A DNA stretch of 31,870 bases from Symbiobacterium sp040797425. GTDB lineage: Bacteria > Bacillota > Sulfobacillia > Symbiobacteriales > Symbiobacteriaceae. Positions 1-7,480 of this stretch are shown in pieces. Positions within the stretch are counted from its first letter, which is position 1; the number at the start of each line of letters is the position of its first letter. The stretch is taken from assembly GCF_040797425.1 (NCBI RefSeq), contig NZ_JBFNEH010000043.1, forward strand, positions 1-31,870. Direction: 5' to 3'. The position numbers were made by a program, and so were the translations under genes. The notes under the pieces are model-generated. The model did no database searches and was not told the origin of the DNA. It saw only the letters and a program-made list of their open reading frames with translations.

Positions 1-55
1 ACATGCGGCCCTGTCACGGCCGAGATCGCGGGTTCGAATCCCGTCGCCTCCGCCA
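1..55 (+). tRNA. tRNA-Asp (GTC), 5' end outside the window
   Basis: The 3' part of a tRNA is visible: anticodon arm with loop CTGTCAC (anticodon GTC), a T arm with GGTTCGAATCC, and an encoded CCA at 53-55. The acceptor 3' strand GCCTCCG implies a 5' strand CGGAGGC or GGAGGC just outside the window. It is the first visible member of a six-tRNA cluster. Confidence 0.9.
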
Positions 56-74
56 TCAATTTCATCAAGCATGT

Positions 75-150
75 GGGGCTATAGCTCAGCTGGGAGAGCG
101 CTTGAATCGCACTCAAGAGGTCGGGGGTTCGAATCCCCTTAGCTCCACCA
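75..150 (+). tRNA. tRNA-Ala (CGC)
   Basis: A 76-nt cloverleaf with encoded CCA. Acceptor GGGGCTA pairs with TAGCTCC, and the anticodon stem CTTGA/TCAAG encloses loop ATCGCAC, giving anticodon CGC (codon GCG). The D arm and the T arm (GGTTCGAATCC) are canonical. Confidence 0.95.
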
Positions 151-184
151 AGGTCCGGCCGCCTGAACCACGGCCGGACGGTTT

Positions 185-260
185 GCGCCGGTAGCTCAGT
201 GGATAGAGTACCTGACTACGAATCAGGTGGTCGTAGGTTCGAATCCTGCCCGGCGCGCCA
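185..260 (+). tRNA. tRNA-Arg (ACG)
   Basis: A 76-nt cloverleaf with encoded CCA. The anticodon stem CCTGA/TCAGG encloses loop CTACGAA, anticodon ACG. The A at position 34 would be deaminated to inosine to read CGN codons, as is usual for this isoacceptor. Confidence 0.95.
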
Positions 261-266
261 ACACCT

Positions 267-356
<90 letters not shown>

Positions 357-395
357 CGGCCGGGCCGGGAACACCCCGGCCCGACCTTTCCGTAT

Positions 396-472
396 CGGGC
401 TGTGGCGCAGCTTGGTAGCGCGCTTCCTTGGGGTGGAAGAGGTCGCAGGTTCAAATCCTGTCAGCCCGACCA
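396..472 (+). tRNA. tRNA-Pro (GGG)
   Basis: A 77-nt cloverleaf with encoded CCA. Anticodon stem CTTCC/GGAAG encloses loop TTGGGGT, anticodon GGG. The acceptor CGGGCTG pairs with CAGCCCG. Confidence 0.95.
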
Positions 473-480
473 TCTGCGCG

Positions 481-642
481 GTGGGCGGTGAGTTGTGGAG
501 CCCGGGGGCGAGGTGTCGCCGTGCCGGAGCGCAGGCGGCTGTGTCACCCATTTGCGGCTCACGGTTCGCAAGCGGGCCCGTCACCGGGCTGTGCACAACC
601 CACCAAAGTCTCACTGTGTGCGATACATGGCTCACAACTCAT
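481..642 (+). other. Structured spacer between two tRNA-Pro genes
   Basis: This 170-nt spacer holds two mutually exclusive long-range pairings. One joins 481-485, 493-497 and 500-505 with 599-603, 594-598 and 584-589 (GTGGG/CCCAC, TTGTG/CACAA, GCCCGG/CCGGGC). The other joins 490-497 with 633-640 (GAGTTGTG/CACAACTC), extended by GAGCC/GGCTC. It has no convincing reading frame. It could be a processing element or a decayed RNA; the function is unknown. Confidence 0.4.
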
Positions 643-643
643 C

Positions 644-720
<77 letters not shown>

Positions 721-724
721 AGCC

Positions 725-756
725 AAAGAGGGATGTGCCTGGCACATCCCTCTTTT
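725..756 (+). terminator. Rho-independent terminator of the tRNA cluster
   Basis: AAGAGGGATGTGCC pairs with GGCACATCCCTCTT around a minimal loop, starting four bases after the last tRNA and ending in a short T run. The stem sequence is nearly repeated at 1366-1394. Confidence 0.8.
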
Positions 757-1049
757 GCATTGCGTCCGCCCGGCTCGCGAAGCCCGTACACGGCCCTGGC
801 GCACTGAGGGGAGGCGTTCGGGTAGGGGTTCGATTTCCGGTCTGCGAGAACTGGTAGGGGCTTGGCGTCCGGAGGCTTCTCGCCCGTGCGGGCAGAGGGC
901 GAGTGTGGGCGTAGGGGGAGACCGCACGGGCGGTCTGGGTGTGCCGAACCTGCCGGGCCTTGCGCCTGACCTCTCCTCCGGCGCGCTCACACCTGCTTGA
1001 CCTGTATCCCGTTGACACTGCCGTTGGTGACGGAAGGAGGTACAGCAGC
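757..1049. other. Non-coding stretch upstream of the Mop gene
   Basis: No credible gene is visible on either strand. There are local palindromes such as CTCGCCC...GGGCGAG near 890-912 and AGACCG...CGGTCT near 919-936. Two TTGAC motifs (about 997 and 1013) precede the Mop gene, but no matching -10 box is convincing. The sequence was considered as a molybdenum-cofactor riboswitch; the fold is not recognisable by eye. Confidence 0.3.
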
Positions 1050-1253
1050 GTGAAGCTCAGCACTCGCAACCAGCTGAAGGGCACGGTCAAGGCGGTCGAG
1101 ATTGACGGCGTGATGGCCAAGGTCACCCTGGATGTGACCGGGCAGACTATGACGGCCGTGATCACGGCCGACTCGGCCCGCGACCTGGAGCTCAAGCCCG
1201 GCGACAGCGTCGCGGCGCTCATCAAGGCCACCTCGGTGTCGATCATGAAGTAA
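1050..1253 (+). CDS. Molbindin (Mop/TOBE domain protein)
   Basis: A 67-residue protein consisting of a single TOBE/Mop domain: it starts MKLSTRNQLKGTV and contains the family's LKPGDSVAALIKATSV. Mop proteins bind molybdate or tungstate oxyanions as oligomers in the cytoplasm and act as stores or buffers for cofactor synthesis. The GTG start at 1050 is chosen because GGAAGGAGG at 1032-1040 lies nine bases upstream and the family begins at this methionine; the longer open frame upstream is not protein-like. No molybdate ABC transporter lies beside it, which is common for free-standing molbindins. The E1-like genes 25 kb downstream could also serve molybdopterin synthesis, but no physical link is visible. 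Confidence 0.9.
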   Translation: MKLSTRNQLKGTVKAVEIDGVMAKVTLDVTGQTMTAVITADSARDLELKPGDSVAALIKATSVSIMK

Positions 1254-1365
1254 GTCCAGGGTAGCGGCCCGTGCTCCGCAGTCTCAGAAGATCCGGGGCC
1301 GCCGTCGCAGCGTGCGACCGGGGCCGGCGGAGCGGAGGGTTCGGACCACCACCCACATCAGGCCA

Positions 1366-1394
1366 AGAGGGGATGTGCCGCGCACATCCCCTCT
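1366..1394 (+). terminator. Perfect 13-bp hairpin after the Mop gene
   Basis: AGAGGGGATGTGC pairs perfectly with GCACATCCCCTCT around CGC. It lies 110 bases after the Mop stop, between convergent genes, and lacks a good T run. Its stem closely matches the tRNA terminator at 725-756. The rest of 1254-1593 shows no gene. Confidence 0.5.
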
Positions 1395-1593
1395 GCACTT
1401 GTGTCGTGCCCATGTGTGAGTGGCAGACGTGACCGGACGGCGGTCCTGGAGCGCGCCGTGAGCGTCAGGCCCGTGCGCGCGGCTCCACGTCCCCCGCTCG
1501 TCAGGAGTCCGTACTCCCAGCCTGCCTGGCGTCTCCCGGTAGGCGATCCCGGGCGGGGTCAGCGGAGCCGCAGCCGGGAACGCGCCGGGCGCA

Positions 1594-2475
1594 TCACCGC
1601 TGTGCCGTGAGCAGCAGGTGGTTCCGGGACGGGTCGGCAACCATCAGGCCGTCTGCACGCTCCTCCGCCGGCACCCCGGCCGCCCGGACCTGCGCAGCCA
1701 CGCGGGCCAGCTCGTCCCGATGGGGCAGCACGACGGTGTAGTGGCGCAGCCCCAGTGATCCCGGCGGGGGTGGGGGTGCACCGGGCCCTACCCAGGTGTT
1801 GAAGCCGATGTGATGGTGGTAGCCTCCGGCGGAGACGAAGCCCATCGTGTCGTCCTCGATCTGCACGCCGAAGCCCAGCACGTCCCGGTAGAAGCGCATG
1901 GCCTCGCCGACGTCCGCCACGTGCAGGTGGATGTGGCCCACGCGGGTGGCCGGGTGGATCGGGCCGTCGAAGCGGTCTCCGGGCTGCAGATGGGCGAAGA
2001 GCTCGTCCAGGTCCAGGGGGTCCCGGCCCGAGCGCAGCACGCCGTTCTTGTCCCGGGCGACGAAATGGCCGTTCTCCTGCCCGAACCAGCCGTCTTCGGG
2101 AGTGTCGACGTAGAGTTCGATGCCGTTCCCCTCGGGATCGGAGAGGTAGGTGGTCTCGGTCATCAGGTGGTCGGTGGGCGCTTGCGGGACCTTCAGCTGC
2201 GCGAGGCGCACGATCGCTCGGGCCAGCTCCCGGCGCTCGGGGAGCAACAGGGCGAAGTGGTAGAGGCCCGTGGTGCGCGGCGCCCGCCGGGCGCCGGGCG
2301 ACTCGTACAGGACCAGCAGGTCCTCGCCGCCGGCCCCCAGCCCGGCTTTGCCCTCCGACCGCCAGTGGACCTGCAGTCCCAGCGCGCGCTGATAGAAGTC
2401 GATTTGCCGGTCCAGGGAACGAACCGTCAGGTGCACCGGACCCAACCGTGTCTCGGGGTGAATCTCGGGAGCCAT
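1594..2475 (-). CDS. CatE-like VOC family protein (putative ring-cleavage dioxygenase)
   Basis: A 293-residue protein with two vicinal-oxygen-chelate (glyoxalase/extradiol dioxygenase) domains. The N-terminal half carries a plausible metal triad: His in GPVHLTV, His in GLYHFALLLP and Glu in DPEGNGIELY. The C-terminal half has HIHLHV and VSAGGYHHHIG. The layout and motifs resemble Bacillus CatE/YfiE catechol-2,3-dioxygenase, recalled from family knowledge. The final Glu position of the second domain reads NHLLL instead of NGIEL, so only the first domain looks able to hold metal in this way. ATG at 2475 is the family start; the longer open frame upstream is Arg/Pro-rich and not protein-like. 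The substrate cannot be read from sequence. Confidence 0.85.
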   Translation of the reverse strand: MAPEIHPETRLGPVHLTVRSLDRQIDFYQRALGLQVHWRSEGKAGLGAGGEDLLVLYESPGARRAPRTTGLYHFALLLPERRELARAIVRLAQLKVPQAPTDHLMTETTYLSDPEGNGIELYVDTPEDGWFGQENGHFVARDKNGVLRSGRDPLDLDELFAHLQPGDRFDGPIHPATRVGHIHLHVADVGEAMRFYRDVLGFGVQIEDDTMGFVSAGGYHHHIGFNTWVGPGAPPPPPGSLGLRHYTVVLPHRDELARVAAQVRAAGVPAEERADGLMVADPSRNHLLLTAQR

Positions 2476-2659
2476 GCTTTGCCGCCTCCTCCAGGCCGGG
2501 GTTGCGGCTCCCGCAGGCCAGCAGTCTGCGGGGCCAGACGTGCGCGACCCCGGCGCCAGCGTCATTCCAGGGGCTCGGGCCGCACGAGAGCGCGGCCTGC
2601 GGCGCCCATCACGGAGAGGGAGACATCCGGGCCGGTTGGCCCTCTCCCCGTTCCTCTCC

Positions 2660-2715
2660 AAAGAGAGCAAACTTTATCAGCATTAATAACCAAGAACTAT
2701 ACTAATAGGCTGCAA
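2660..2715 (-). promoter_or_regulatory. AT-rich island, possible promoter or operator of the VOC gene
   Basis: A sharply AT-rich patch (TTATCAGCATTAATAACC and ACTATACTAATAG) in an otherwise GC-rich region, about 190 bases upstream of the VOC start. On the minus strand it offers TTGCAG, TATAGT and TTGGTT boxes, but none are ideally spaced. Catechol or quinone dioxygenase genes are often under MarR/DUF24 repressors; no clean dyad is visible. Confidence 0.35.
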
Positions 2716-3087
2716 GATGCGCTGAACGAGCGCCGCCATGGTCGGAACGTCTTCAACGGTGTGACGTGCCGGTGACTCGGGACGATACGGCTGCTTGCTC
2801 CCCTGGCCGTGGGCCCGGGCGAGGTGTTCGGTCTCCTGAACCCGTCGCTCCCCGTCACCCGGGCGCAACTGCTGCTCTCCCGGTGGCCCGTGCCGCTGGG
2901 TGCGCTGCTTGCCCTACACCTCTGCCGCTTCGCCGGGATCCTGACAGGCCTGGCGATGCTCGGCGGGGGCGCCCTCTTGCTCCTCTTGGTAGCGGTCCCC
3001 GGGATAACGGGTGTGCAGGTGTTCGATATAGGCTCGAGGCGATCTTCATCTGCTACGCCTCATAAGGCCCCCCGCCCGTGGGTCGGC
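2716..3087 (+). other. Region without a convincing gene; hydrophobic frame at 2809-3030
   Basis: One frame from GTG 2809 reads two hydrophobic stretches (LLLSRWPVPLGALLALHL and LTGLAMLGGGALLLLLVAV), then degenerates. It has no ribosome binding site and runs into the promoter of the next gene. It may be the remnant of a small membrane protein or chance in GC-rich DNA. Confidence 0.2.
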
Positions 3088-3116
3088 TTGACAGGACTGG
3101 CCCGGCGGCATATCAT
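3088..3116 (+). promoter_or_regulatory. Sigma-A promoter of the ABC-F leader transcript
   Basis: TTGACA at 3088-3093 and TATCAT at 3111-3116 are separated by exactly 17 bases. Transcription would start near 3123, about 340 bases ahead of the ABC-F gene, which implies a long regulatory leader. Confidence 0.85.
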
Positions 3117-3154
3117 GAATTTAACCTTTGTGAATTGGAGGAGAGGAGACCGCC

Positions 3155-3199
3155 ATGCTGTTGCTGCTGGTCAGCCCGGTCGCTGCCGAACGCCCGTGA
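3155..3199 (+). CDS. Leader peptide ORF MLLLLVSPVAAERP (candidate attenuator uORF)
   Basis: A 14-codon ORF with a very strong ribosome binding site (GGAGGAGAGGAG, 3137-3148) six bases before ATG. It begins about 30 bases from the predicted transcription start. Four consecutive Leu codons and a Pro near the stop are visible. It is followed by two hairpins and then the ABC-F gene, the arrangement of ribosome-mediated attenuators that sense ribosome-targeting antibiotics and control ABC-F, erm and cat genes. Translation and stalling are inferred; the peptide matches no leader I recognise. Confidence 0.65.
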   Translation: MLLLLVSPVAAERP

Positions 3200-3205
3200 G
3201 GCACC

Positions 3206-3226
3206 AAGGGGGCAGTGTGCCCTTTT
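3206..3226 (+). terminator. Early hairpin after the leader ORF
   Basis: AAGGGGGCA (3206-3214) pairs with TGCCCTTTT (3218-3226), including two G-U pairs, around loop GTG; the T run is inside the stem. GTGTGCC at 3215-3221 can instead pair with GGCACAC at 3250-3256, which would open this hairpin. It may be an early terminator or a pause site. Confidence 0.4.
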
Positions 3227-3287
3227 GACGGCAGGACGGGACCATGACTGGCACACAGGGCGGTAAGCCTCGTCACCGCACATCCTT

Positions 3288-3319
3288 GGCCGCGGGAGGA
3301 AGGCTTGCCCGCGGCCTTT
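3288..3319 (+). terminator. Candidate attenuator terminator before the ABC-F gene
   Basis: GGCCGCGGG (3288-3296) pairs perfectly with CCCGCGGCC (3308-3316), followed by TTT. An upstream segment GGTAAGCCT (3262-3270) can pair with AGGCTTGCC (3301-3309), which would enclose the left arm and exclude the terminator. The T run is short, so strength is uncertain. Confidence 0.55.
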
Positions 3320-3462
3320 GCATGCTTGTGGGGCTGCGTGGGGCGCGGCGTCCGCCGCGGTACCGCCGGGCCCGGCAGTTCGCCGCCCATTCCCCCGCCT
3401 GCCGTCCCCCTGGACCCGACGATGCCAGAACAGTGGGGACGACGGAAGGAGCGATCGATTTC

Positions 3463-5409
3463 ATGGCCATTCTCACCGTGCAGGGCCTCGCCAAGTACTG
3501 GGGCGTGGACCTGCTGTTCAAAGACGTGTCATTCCTCCTCAACGAGGGCGAGAAGATGGCCCTCGTGGGCCGCAACGGCAGCGGCAAGACGACCCTGCTC
3601 AAGATCCTTATGGGCCGCACGGAGTACGACGAGGGGCAGATCATCATCCCCGCCGGCACCCGCATCGGCTACCTGAGTCAGGACCCCGACCTCACGCCCG
3701 GCCGCACGGTGTTTGCGGAGGCCAAGTCGGTGCTTGGCCACCTGGAGAAGTGGGAGCGCGACTTGCGCAATCTGGAGGCCCGCATGGGCCAGGCCGAGTC
3801 GGAAGAAGAGCTGCAGGCCATCATGGACGAGTACACCCGGGTGACGGCCCTCTACGAGGCCGCAGGCGCCTACGACGCCCCCGCCCGGGTGCGGGCGGTG
3901 CTCTTCGGCCTCGGCTTCGGGGAGGACGACTTGGAGAAGCCCGTGGAGGTTCTCTCCGGCGGGCAGAAGGTCCGCCTGGGGCTGGCCAAGCTGCTGCTCC
4001 AGGAGCCCGACCTCCTGCTGCTGGACGAGCCCACCAACCACCTGGACCTGCAGGCGGTGGAGTGGCTGGAAGGGCACTTCAAGCAGATCAAGTCTGCGGC
4101 CATCCTGGTCTCGCACGACCGCTACTTCCTCGACCGGGTGATCAGCCGCACCCTGGAGCTGGAGAACAACACCTGCGACATCTACTATGGCAACTACTCC
4201 TACTACCTCGAGGAGAAGAAGCGCCGCCAGGAGGCGCTGCTCAGCGCTTACGAGCGGCAGCAGCGGGAGGTTGAGCGGCTGCGCACCTTCTACGAGAAGT
4301 GGCGCGCCAACGCCAACCGCAGGGGGCAGGCCATGGCCCGCAAGCGGCAGCTCGAGAAGATGGAGCTGATGGAGCGGCCGCAGGTGCGCCAGCGCACGAT
4401 GAAGCTCAGCTTCGACATCGACTACGAGTCTGGCGACGACGTGCTCCAGGTGGAGGGGCTGACCAAGTCCTTCGGCGACCGCACCATCTTCCGGAACGTG
4501 AACCTCACCCTCCACAAGGGCGACCGGGTAGCGCTGGTAGGCCCCAACGGCTCCGGCAAGACCACGTTCCTGAAGATCATCCACGGGCTCCTGCAGCCCA
4601 GCGCCGGCAGCTACCGCTGGGGCGTGGGGGTGCAGCGGGGTTACTTCAGCCAGGACCTGGACGCCCTGGACTACAGCCGCACCTGCATCGAGGAGATCAT
4701 GGAACTGCCTGGCTTCACCAAGTTCGACGCCCACTCCCTGCTGGGCCAGTTCCTCTTCTCGGGCGACGACGCCTACAAGCGCATCGCCGACTGTTCCGGC
4801 GGCGAGCGAAACCGGCTGATCCTCGCCAAACTCATGGTGAGCGGCGCCAACGTGCTGCTGCTCGACGAGCCCACGAACCACCTGGACCTGGAGTCCAAGC
4901 AGGTGCTGGAGGAGGCCTTGCAGGCCTACCCGGGCACGGTGGTCTTCGTCTCCCACGACCGGTTCTTCGTCGACCGGGTGGCCACCCACATCTGGGAGTT
5001 CGGCCTTCCCGAGGGCGTGGGCGTCTACGAGGGCAACTACACCGCCTACCGGGAGGAGAAGGAGCGGCTGGCGCTCCTGGCCGCGCAGGCGGCGGGGGCG
5101 GAGGGCGGCGAACGGCGTCAGAAGCAGAAGACCTTGCAGGACGGGTCCCGGGGCGAAGCCGGATCCGGCCGCCAGGGCGGTCGCTCCCGCAAGGAGGAGC
5201 GCAAGGCCGCCGAGGCGGCACGGCGGCTCGAGGCCGCCATCCAGCGCCTGGAGGAACGGAAGGCCGAGCTGGAGGTGCGCATGGCCGATCCCGATATCTA
5301 CAAGACCACCACGGGCCGCGAGACGGTGGCCGAGTACAACGCCGTCCAGGCCGAGCTGGAACGGCTCTACGTGGAGTGGGAGGAGCTGGCCGAGACGGCC
5401 GGCAACTAA
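3463..5409 (+). CDS. ABC-F family ATPase (YdiF/Uup-like), possible ribosome protection protein
   Basis: A 648-residue soluble protein with two ABC cassettes and no membrane segments. The first has Walker A GRNGSGKTT (about residue 36), signature LSGGQ (about 164) and LLLDEPTNHLD (about 186). The second has GPNGSGKTT (about 360), CSGGERNR (about 444) and a second LLLDEPTNHLD. A basic inter-domain linker (WRANANRRGQAMARKRQ) and a C-terminal coiled coil (about 590-645) complete the ABC-F plan. ABC-F proteins bind the ribosomal E site, and some dislodge antibiotics or relieve stalls. The start at 3463 is chosen because the cassette begins there (MAILTVQGLAKYWG) and GGAAGGAG lies upstream; the in-frame ATG at 3244 would translate the terminator region. 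The leader ORF upstream suggests drug-inducible expression, but a housekeeping YdiF-type role is equally possible. Confidence 0.9.
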   Translation: MAILTVQGLAKYWGVDLLFKDVSFLLNEGEKMALVGRNGSGKTTLLKILMGRTEYDEGQIIIPAGTRIGYLSQDPDLTPGRTVFAEAKSVLGHLEKWERDLRNLEARMGQAESEEELQAIMDEYTRVTALYEAAGAYDAPARVRAVLFGLGFGEDDLEKPVEVLSGGQKVRLGLAKLLLQEPDLLLLDEPTNHLDLQAVEWLEGHFKQIKSAAILVSHDRYFLDRVISRTLELENNTCDIYYGNYSYYLEEKKRRQEALLSAYERQQREVERLRTFYEKWRANANRRGQAMARKRQLEKMELMERPQVRQRTMKLSFDIDYESGDDVLQVEGLTKSFGDRTIFRNVNLTLHKGDRVALVGPNGSGKTTFLKIIHGLLQPSAGSYRWGVGVQRGYFSQDLDALDYSRTCIEEIMELPGFTKFDAHSLLGQFLFSGDDAYKRIADCSGGERNRLILAKLMVSGANVLLLDEPTNHLDLESKQVLEEALQAYPGTVVFVSHDRFFVDRVATHIWEFGLPEGVGVYEGNYTAYREEKERLALLAAQAAGAEGGERRQKQKTLQDGSRGEAGSGRQGGRSRKEERKAAEAARRLEAAIQRLEERKAELEVRMADPDIYKTTTGRETVAEYNAVQAELERLYVEWEELAETAGN

Positions 5410-5628
5410 GGAGGCCAGAGCCGGCGGCATTCACAACGGCTGTGACCGGCTGGCATAGCTGGGACGCACTGCACCTTTGGTGCTCCGCCGCACCGGGGGT
5501 CCGGGCTCCAGGGCGCCAGCAGGGATAAAGGCGGTCGACGGCAGCGACAGTCAGGGAGACGATGACCAGGGTGGGCATGCTAGAGAGGTGGCGGCCCTTC
5601 AGGGCCGGGCGAAAGGGGCGAATCGAGC

Positions 5629-6336
5629 ATGCTCACCCTGGCGCAGATTTTCACCACCGACTGGATGAAAGAGATCTTCCAGCACTTCCCCGTCCTGGTG
5701 GTGCGAACGGTCCTGACCTTCGTCATCGTCATGCTCGTCGTCCGCTGGACCGGCAAGCGCTCCATCTCCAACCTGGCACCCTTCGACCTGGCCATGGTGA
5801 TCATGATCGGCGAGGTGGCGGCCATCCCCATCGGGGAGCTGGACGTGGACTTCCTGCACGGGATCATCCCCGTGGCGCTTATCGGCGGGCTGCATGTGCT
5901 CCTTACGACGATCAACCTCTACTGGAAGGGATTCGAGCGGTGGACCGAGGGCTTTCCCACCCTGCTGGTGAAGGATGGGCGGGTGCTGCGGCGAAACCTT
6001 CTGAAGGAACGCGTCTCCATGGCCGACCTCATGACCGCCTTGCGCCACAAGGAAGTGGAGGATATCTCGGAGGTGAAGGAGGCCTGGATTGAGCAGGCCG
6101 GCGGCATCAGCGTGATCCTGAAACGGGACTTCGACGCCGCAACGCCCCGGGACGTGGAGCAGGTGGTGGAGCGGGTCCTCGCCCGGCGCCTGCCGACGCT
6201 GGTGGAGGAGTCTGTCGACCGTGCGCTGCGGCGGGCGGCCGAGGAGTCGGGAGGGCCTGCGCAGAGGCGCTTTTCTGAAAGGGCGGGGAGCTCCGCCCGT
6301 CGGCGTGGGACCGAGAAATCCGAGGGCCCGCACTGA
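5629..6336 (+). CDS. DUF421 (YetF/YdfS-like) membrane protein
   Basis: A 235-residue protein with N-terminal hydrophobic helices (about 20-40, 50-68 and 80-98) carrying the family motif RWTGKRSISNLAPFDLAMVI. A soluble DUF421 domain follows, including LVKDGRVLRRNLLKERVSMADLMTALR. Members sit in the cytoplasmic membrane of many Firmicutes, several are sporulation- or stress-associated, and the biochemical role is not settled. The ATG at 5629 follows GAAAGGGG (5611-5618) with suitable spacing. The last 45 residues are Arg/Glu/Ser-rich and look like a disordered tail. The 219 bases between the ABC-F gene and this one contain no gene or clear promoter. Confidence 0.85.
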   Translation: MLTLAQIFTTDWMKEIFQHFPVLVVRTVLTFVIVMLVVRWTGKRSISNLAPFDLAMVIMIGEVAAIPIGELDVDFLHGIIPVALIGGLHVLLTTINLYWKGFERWTEGFPTLLVKDGRVLRRNLLKERVSMADLMTALRHKEVEDISEVKEAWIEQAGGISVILKRDFDAATPRDVEQVVERVLARRLPTLVEESVDRALRRAAEESGGPAQRRFSERAGSSARRRGTEKSEGPH

Positions 6337-6533
6337 GGGGGCGGCGCATCGGGGCTGCCCGATCCCTCCGGCGGCTTCAAGTGGGGGCCGCGCACCGGGA
6401 CTTCCCGGTCCGGCCTCAAGAGTGGCCGCACCTCGGGGCTGACTGGATCCCCAACTGACCTCACCTGGGCGTCAGTGCATCAGGGCCGCCCGGTCCCCCG
6501 ACTGGACCTCACGTGGGGGCGGCGCATGGGGAA
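6337..6533 (+). repeat. Degenerate tandem repeat with palindromic cores, about 45 nt per unit
   Basis: Four to five imperfect units follow the DUF421 stop. Each has a GGGGGCGGCGCA-like start, a core palindrome (CGGGgctgCCCG; CCGGGacttCCCGG) and an end like GACCTCACGT or GGCTTCAAGT. Unit starts are near 6337, 6383, 6422, 6466 and 6514. The last unit runs up to the ribosome binding site of the next gene. It may be an RNA hairpin array or a decayed duplication. Confidence 0.5.
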
Positions 6534-6556
6534 GGCGCGTGGGCAGGAGGTGCACC

Positions 6557-7480
6557 ATGAAGGTCTTCCTGTTCTTCATCGATGGCCTGGGCCTCGGTGG
6601 CGACGACCCGGCGGTCAACCCGCTGATCGCGGCGAAGATGCCGGTGCTGCGATCCCTCCTGGGCGGCCAGCCGCTCTGGCGCGGCGCCGTACCTTACACC
6701 GGCCCGAACGTGGCCGCCGTGGCCACCGACCCCTGTCTCGACGTGCCGGGTCTGCCCCAAAGCGCGACGGGGCAGACCACCATCTTTACCGGGCAGAACG
6801 CCGCCCGGGCCATCGGCCGCCACCTGCACGCCTATCCGACGCCCAGCCTGAAGGCGATCCTGGAGGAGCACTCGATCTTCCGAAGGGTGGTGGAACGGGG
6901 CCTCACGGCCACGTTCCTGAACGCCTTCCGCCCCGAGTTCTTCGAATGGGTCAACAATGGCAGGCCTCAGCCCCAGGACCGGCGCTACCGGCCGTCGGCC
7001 TCGACCCTGGCCGCACTGGCCGGGGGTCTGTCGGTCTTCCGGAACTTCGACCAGCTCCGGCGTGGCGAGGCCGTCGGCTTCGACATCGACCACCACGTGC
7101 TGCGGGAGATGGGCTATGACCTGGACCCGGTGGAGCCTGTCGAGGCCGGTCGCCGGGCCGCCCGGGTGGCCGCCCGGTACCACTTCACCCTCTACGAGCA
7201 CTTCCTTACGGACAAGGCCGGCCACGCCTGCGACATGGAGGAGGCCTGCCAGGTCCTGGAGCGTATGGACGCCTTCCTCGCGGGGGTGCTGGAGGAGCTG
7301 CCGCCGGAGCACCTGCTGATCATCACGTCGGACCACGGCAACCTGGAGGACCTGTCGGTGAAGACGCACACCCTGAACCCGGTGGCGACCATCGTGCGCG
7401 GCCCCGGGGCCGGGGCGGTCGCCGGGCGCATCCGGTCGCTGGTGGACATCGCCCCGGCGATCCTGGATGTGGTGGAGTAG
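6557..7480 (+). CDS. Alkaline-phosphatase-superfamily metalloenzyme (phosphomutase/phosphatase-like)
   Basis: A 307-residue cytoplasmic protein with the metal-binding pattern of the phosphopentomutase/independent phosphoglycerate mutase superfamily. Visible elements are FFIDGLGLGGDD at the N terminus, the nucleophile region GLPQSATGQTTIFTGQNA, then DKAGHACD, IITSDHGNLED and THTLNPV. It is shorter than phosphopentomutase (about 390) or iPGM (about 510) and lacks an obvious large inserted domain, so the substrate cannot be assigned. The ATG at 6557 follows AGGAGG at 6545-6550. It lies between a DUF421 membrane protein and mutS2 with long spacers, so no functional partner is suggested. Confidence 0.8.
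   Translation: MKVFLFFIDGLGLGGDDPAVNPLIAAKMPVLRSLLGGQPLWRGAVPYTGPNVAAVATDPCLDVPGLPQSATGQTTIFTGQNAARAIGRHLHAYPTPSLKAILEEHSIFRRVVERGLTATFLNAFRPEFFEWVNNGRPQPQDRRYRPSASTLAALAGGLSVFRNFDQLRRGEAVGFDIDHHVLREMGYDLDPVEPVEAGRRAARVAARYHFTLYEHFLTDKAGHACDMEEACQVLERMDAFLAGVLEELPPEHLLIITSDHGNLEDLSVKTHTLNPVATIVRGPGAGAVAGRIRSLVDIAPAILDVVE

Noticed and set aside
757..1049. Molybdenum-cofactor riboswitch upstream of the Mop gene
   Set aside because: Only generic GC-rich palindromes are visible; the conserved Moco riboswitch core was not recognised.
3244..3462. N-terminal extension of the ABC-F protein from ATG 3244
   Set aside because: It would translate the terminator region, is Arg/Pro-rich without homology, and the ABC cassette begins at 3463 behind its own ribosome binding site.
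3529..5430. Minus-strand frame of 633 codons opposite the ABC-F gene, and plus-strand frames 3318-4274 and 4299-5528
   Set aside because: Shadows of the ABC-F gene; their repeated Gly/Arg/Pro composition follows from GC-rich third positions.
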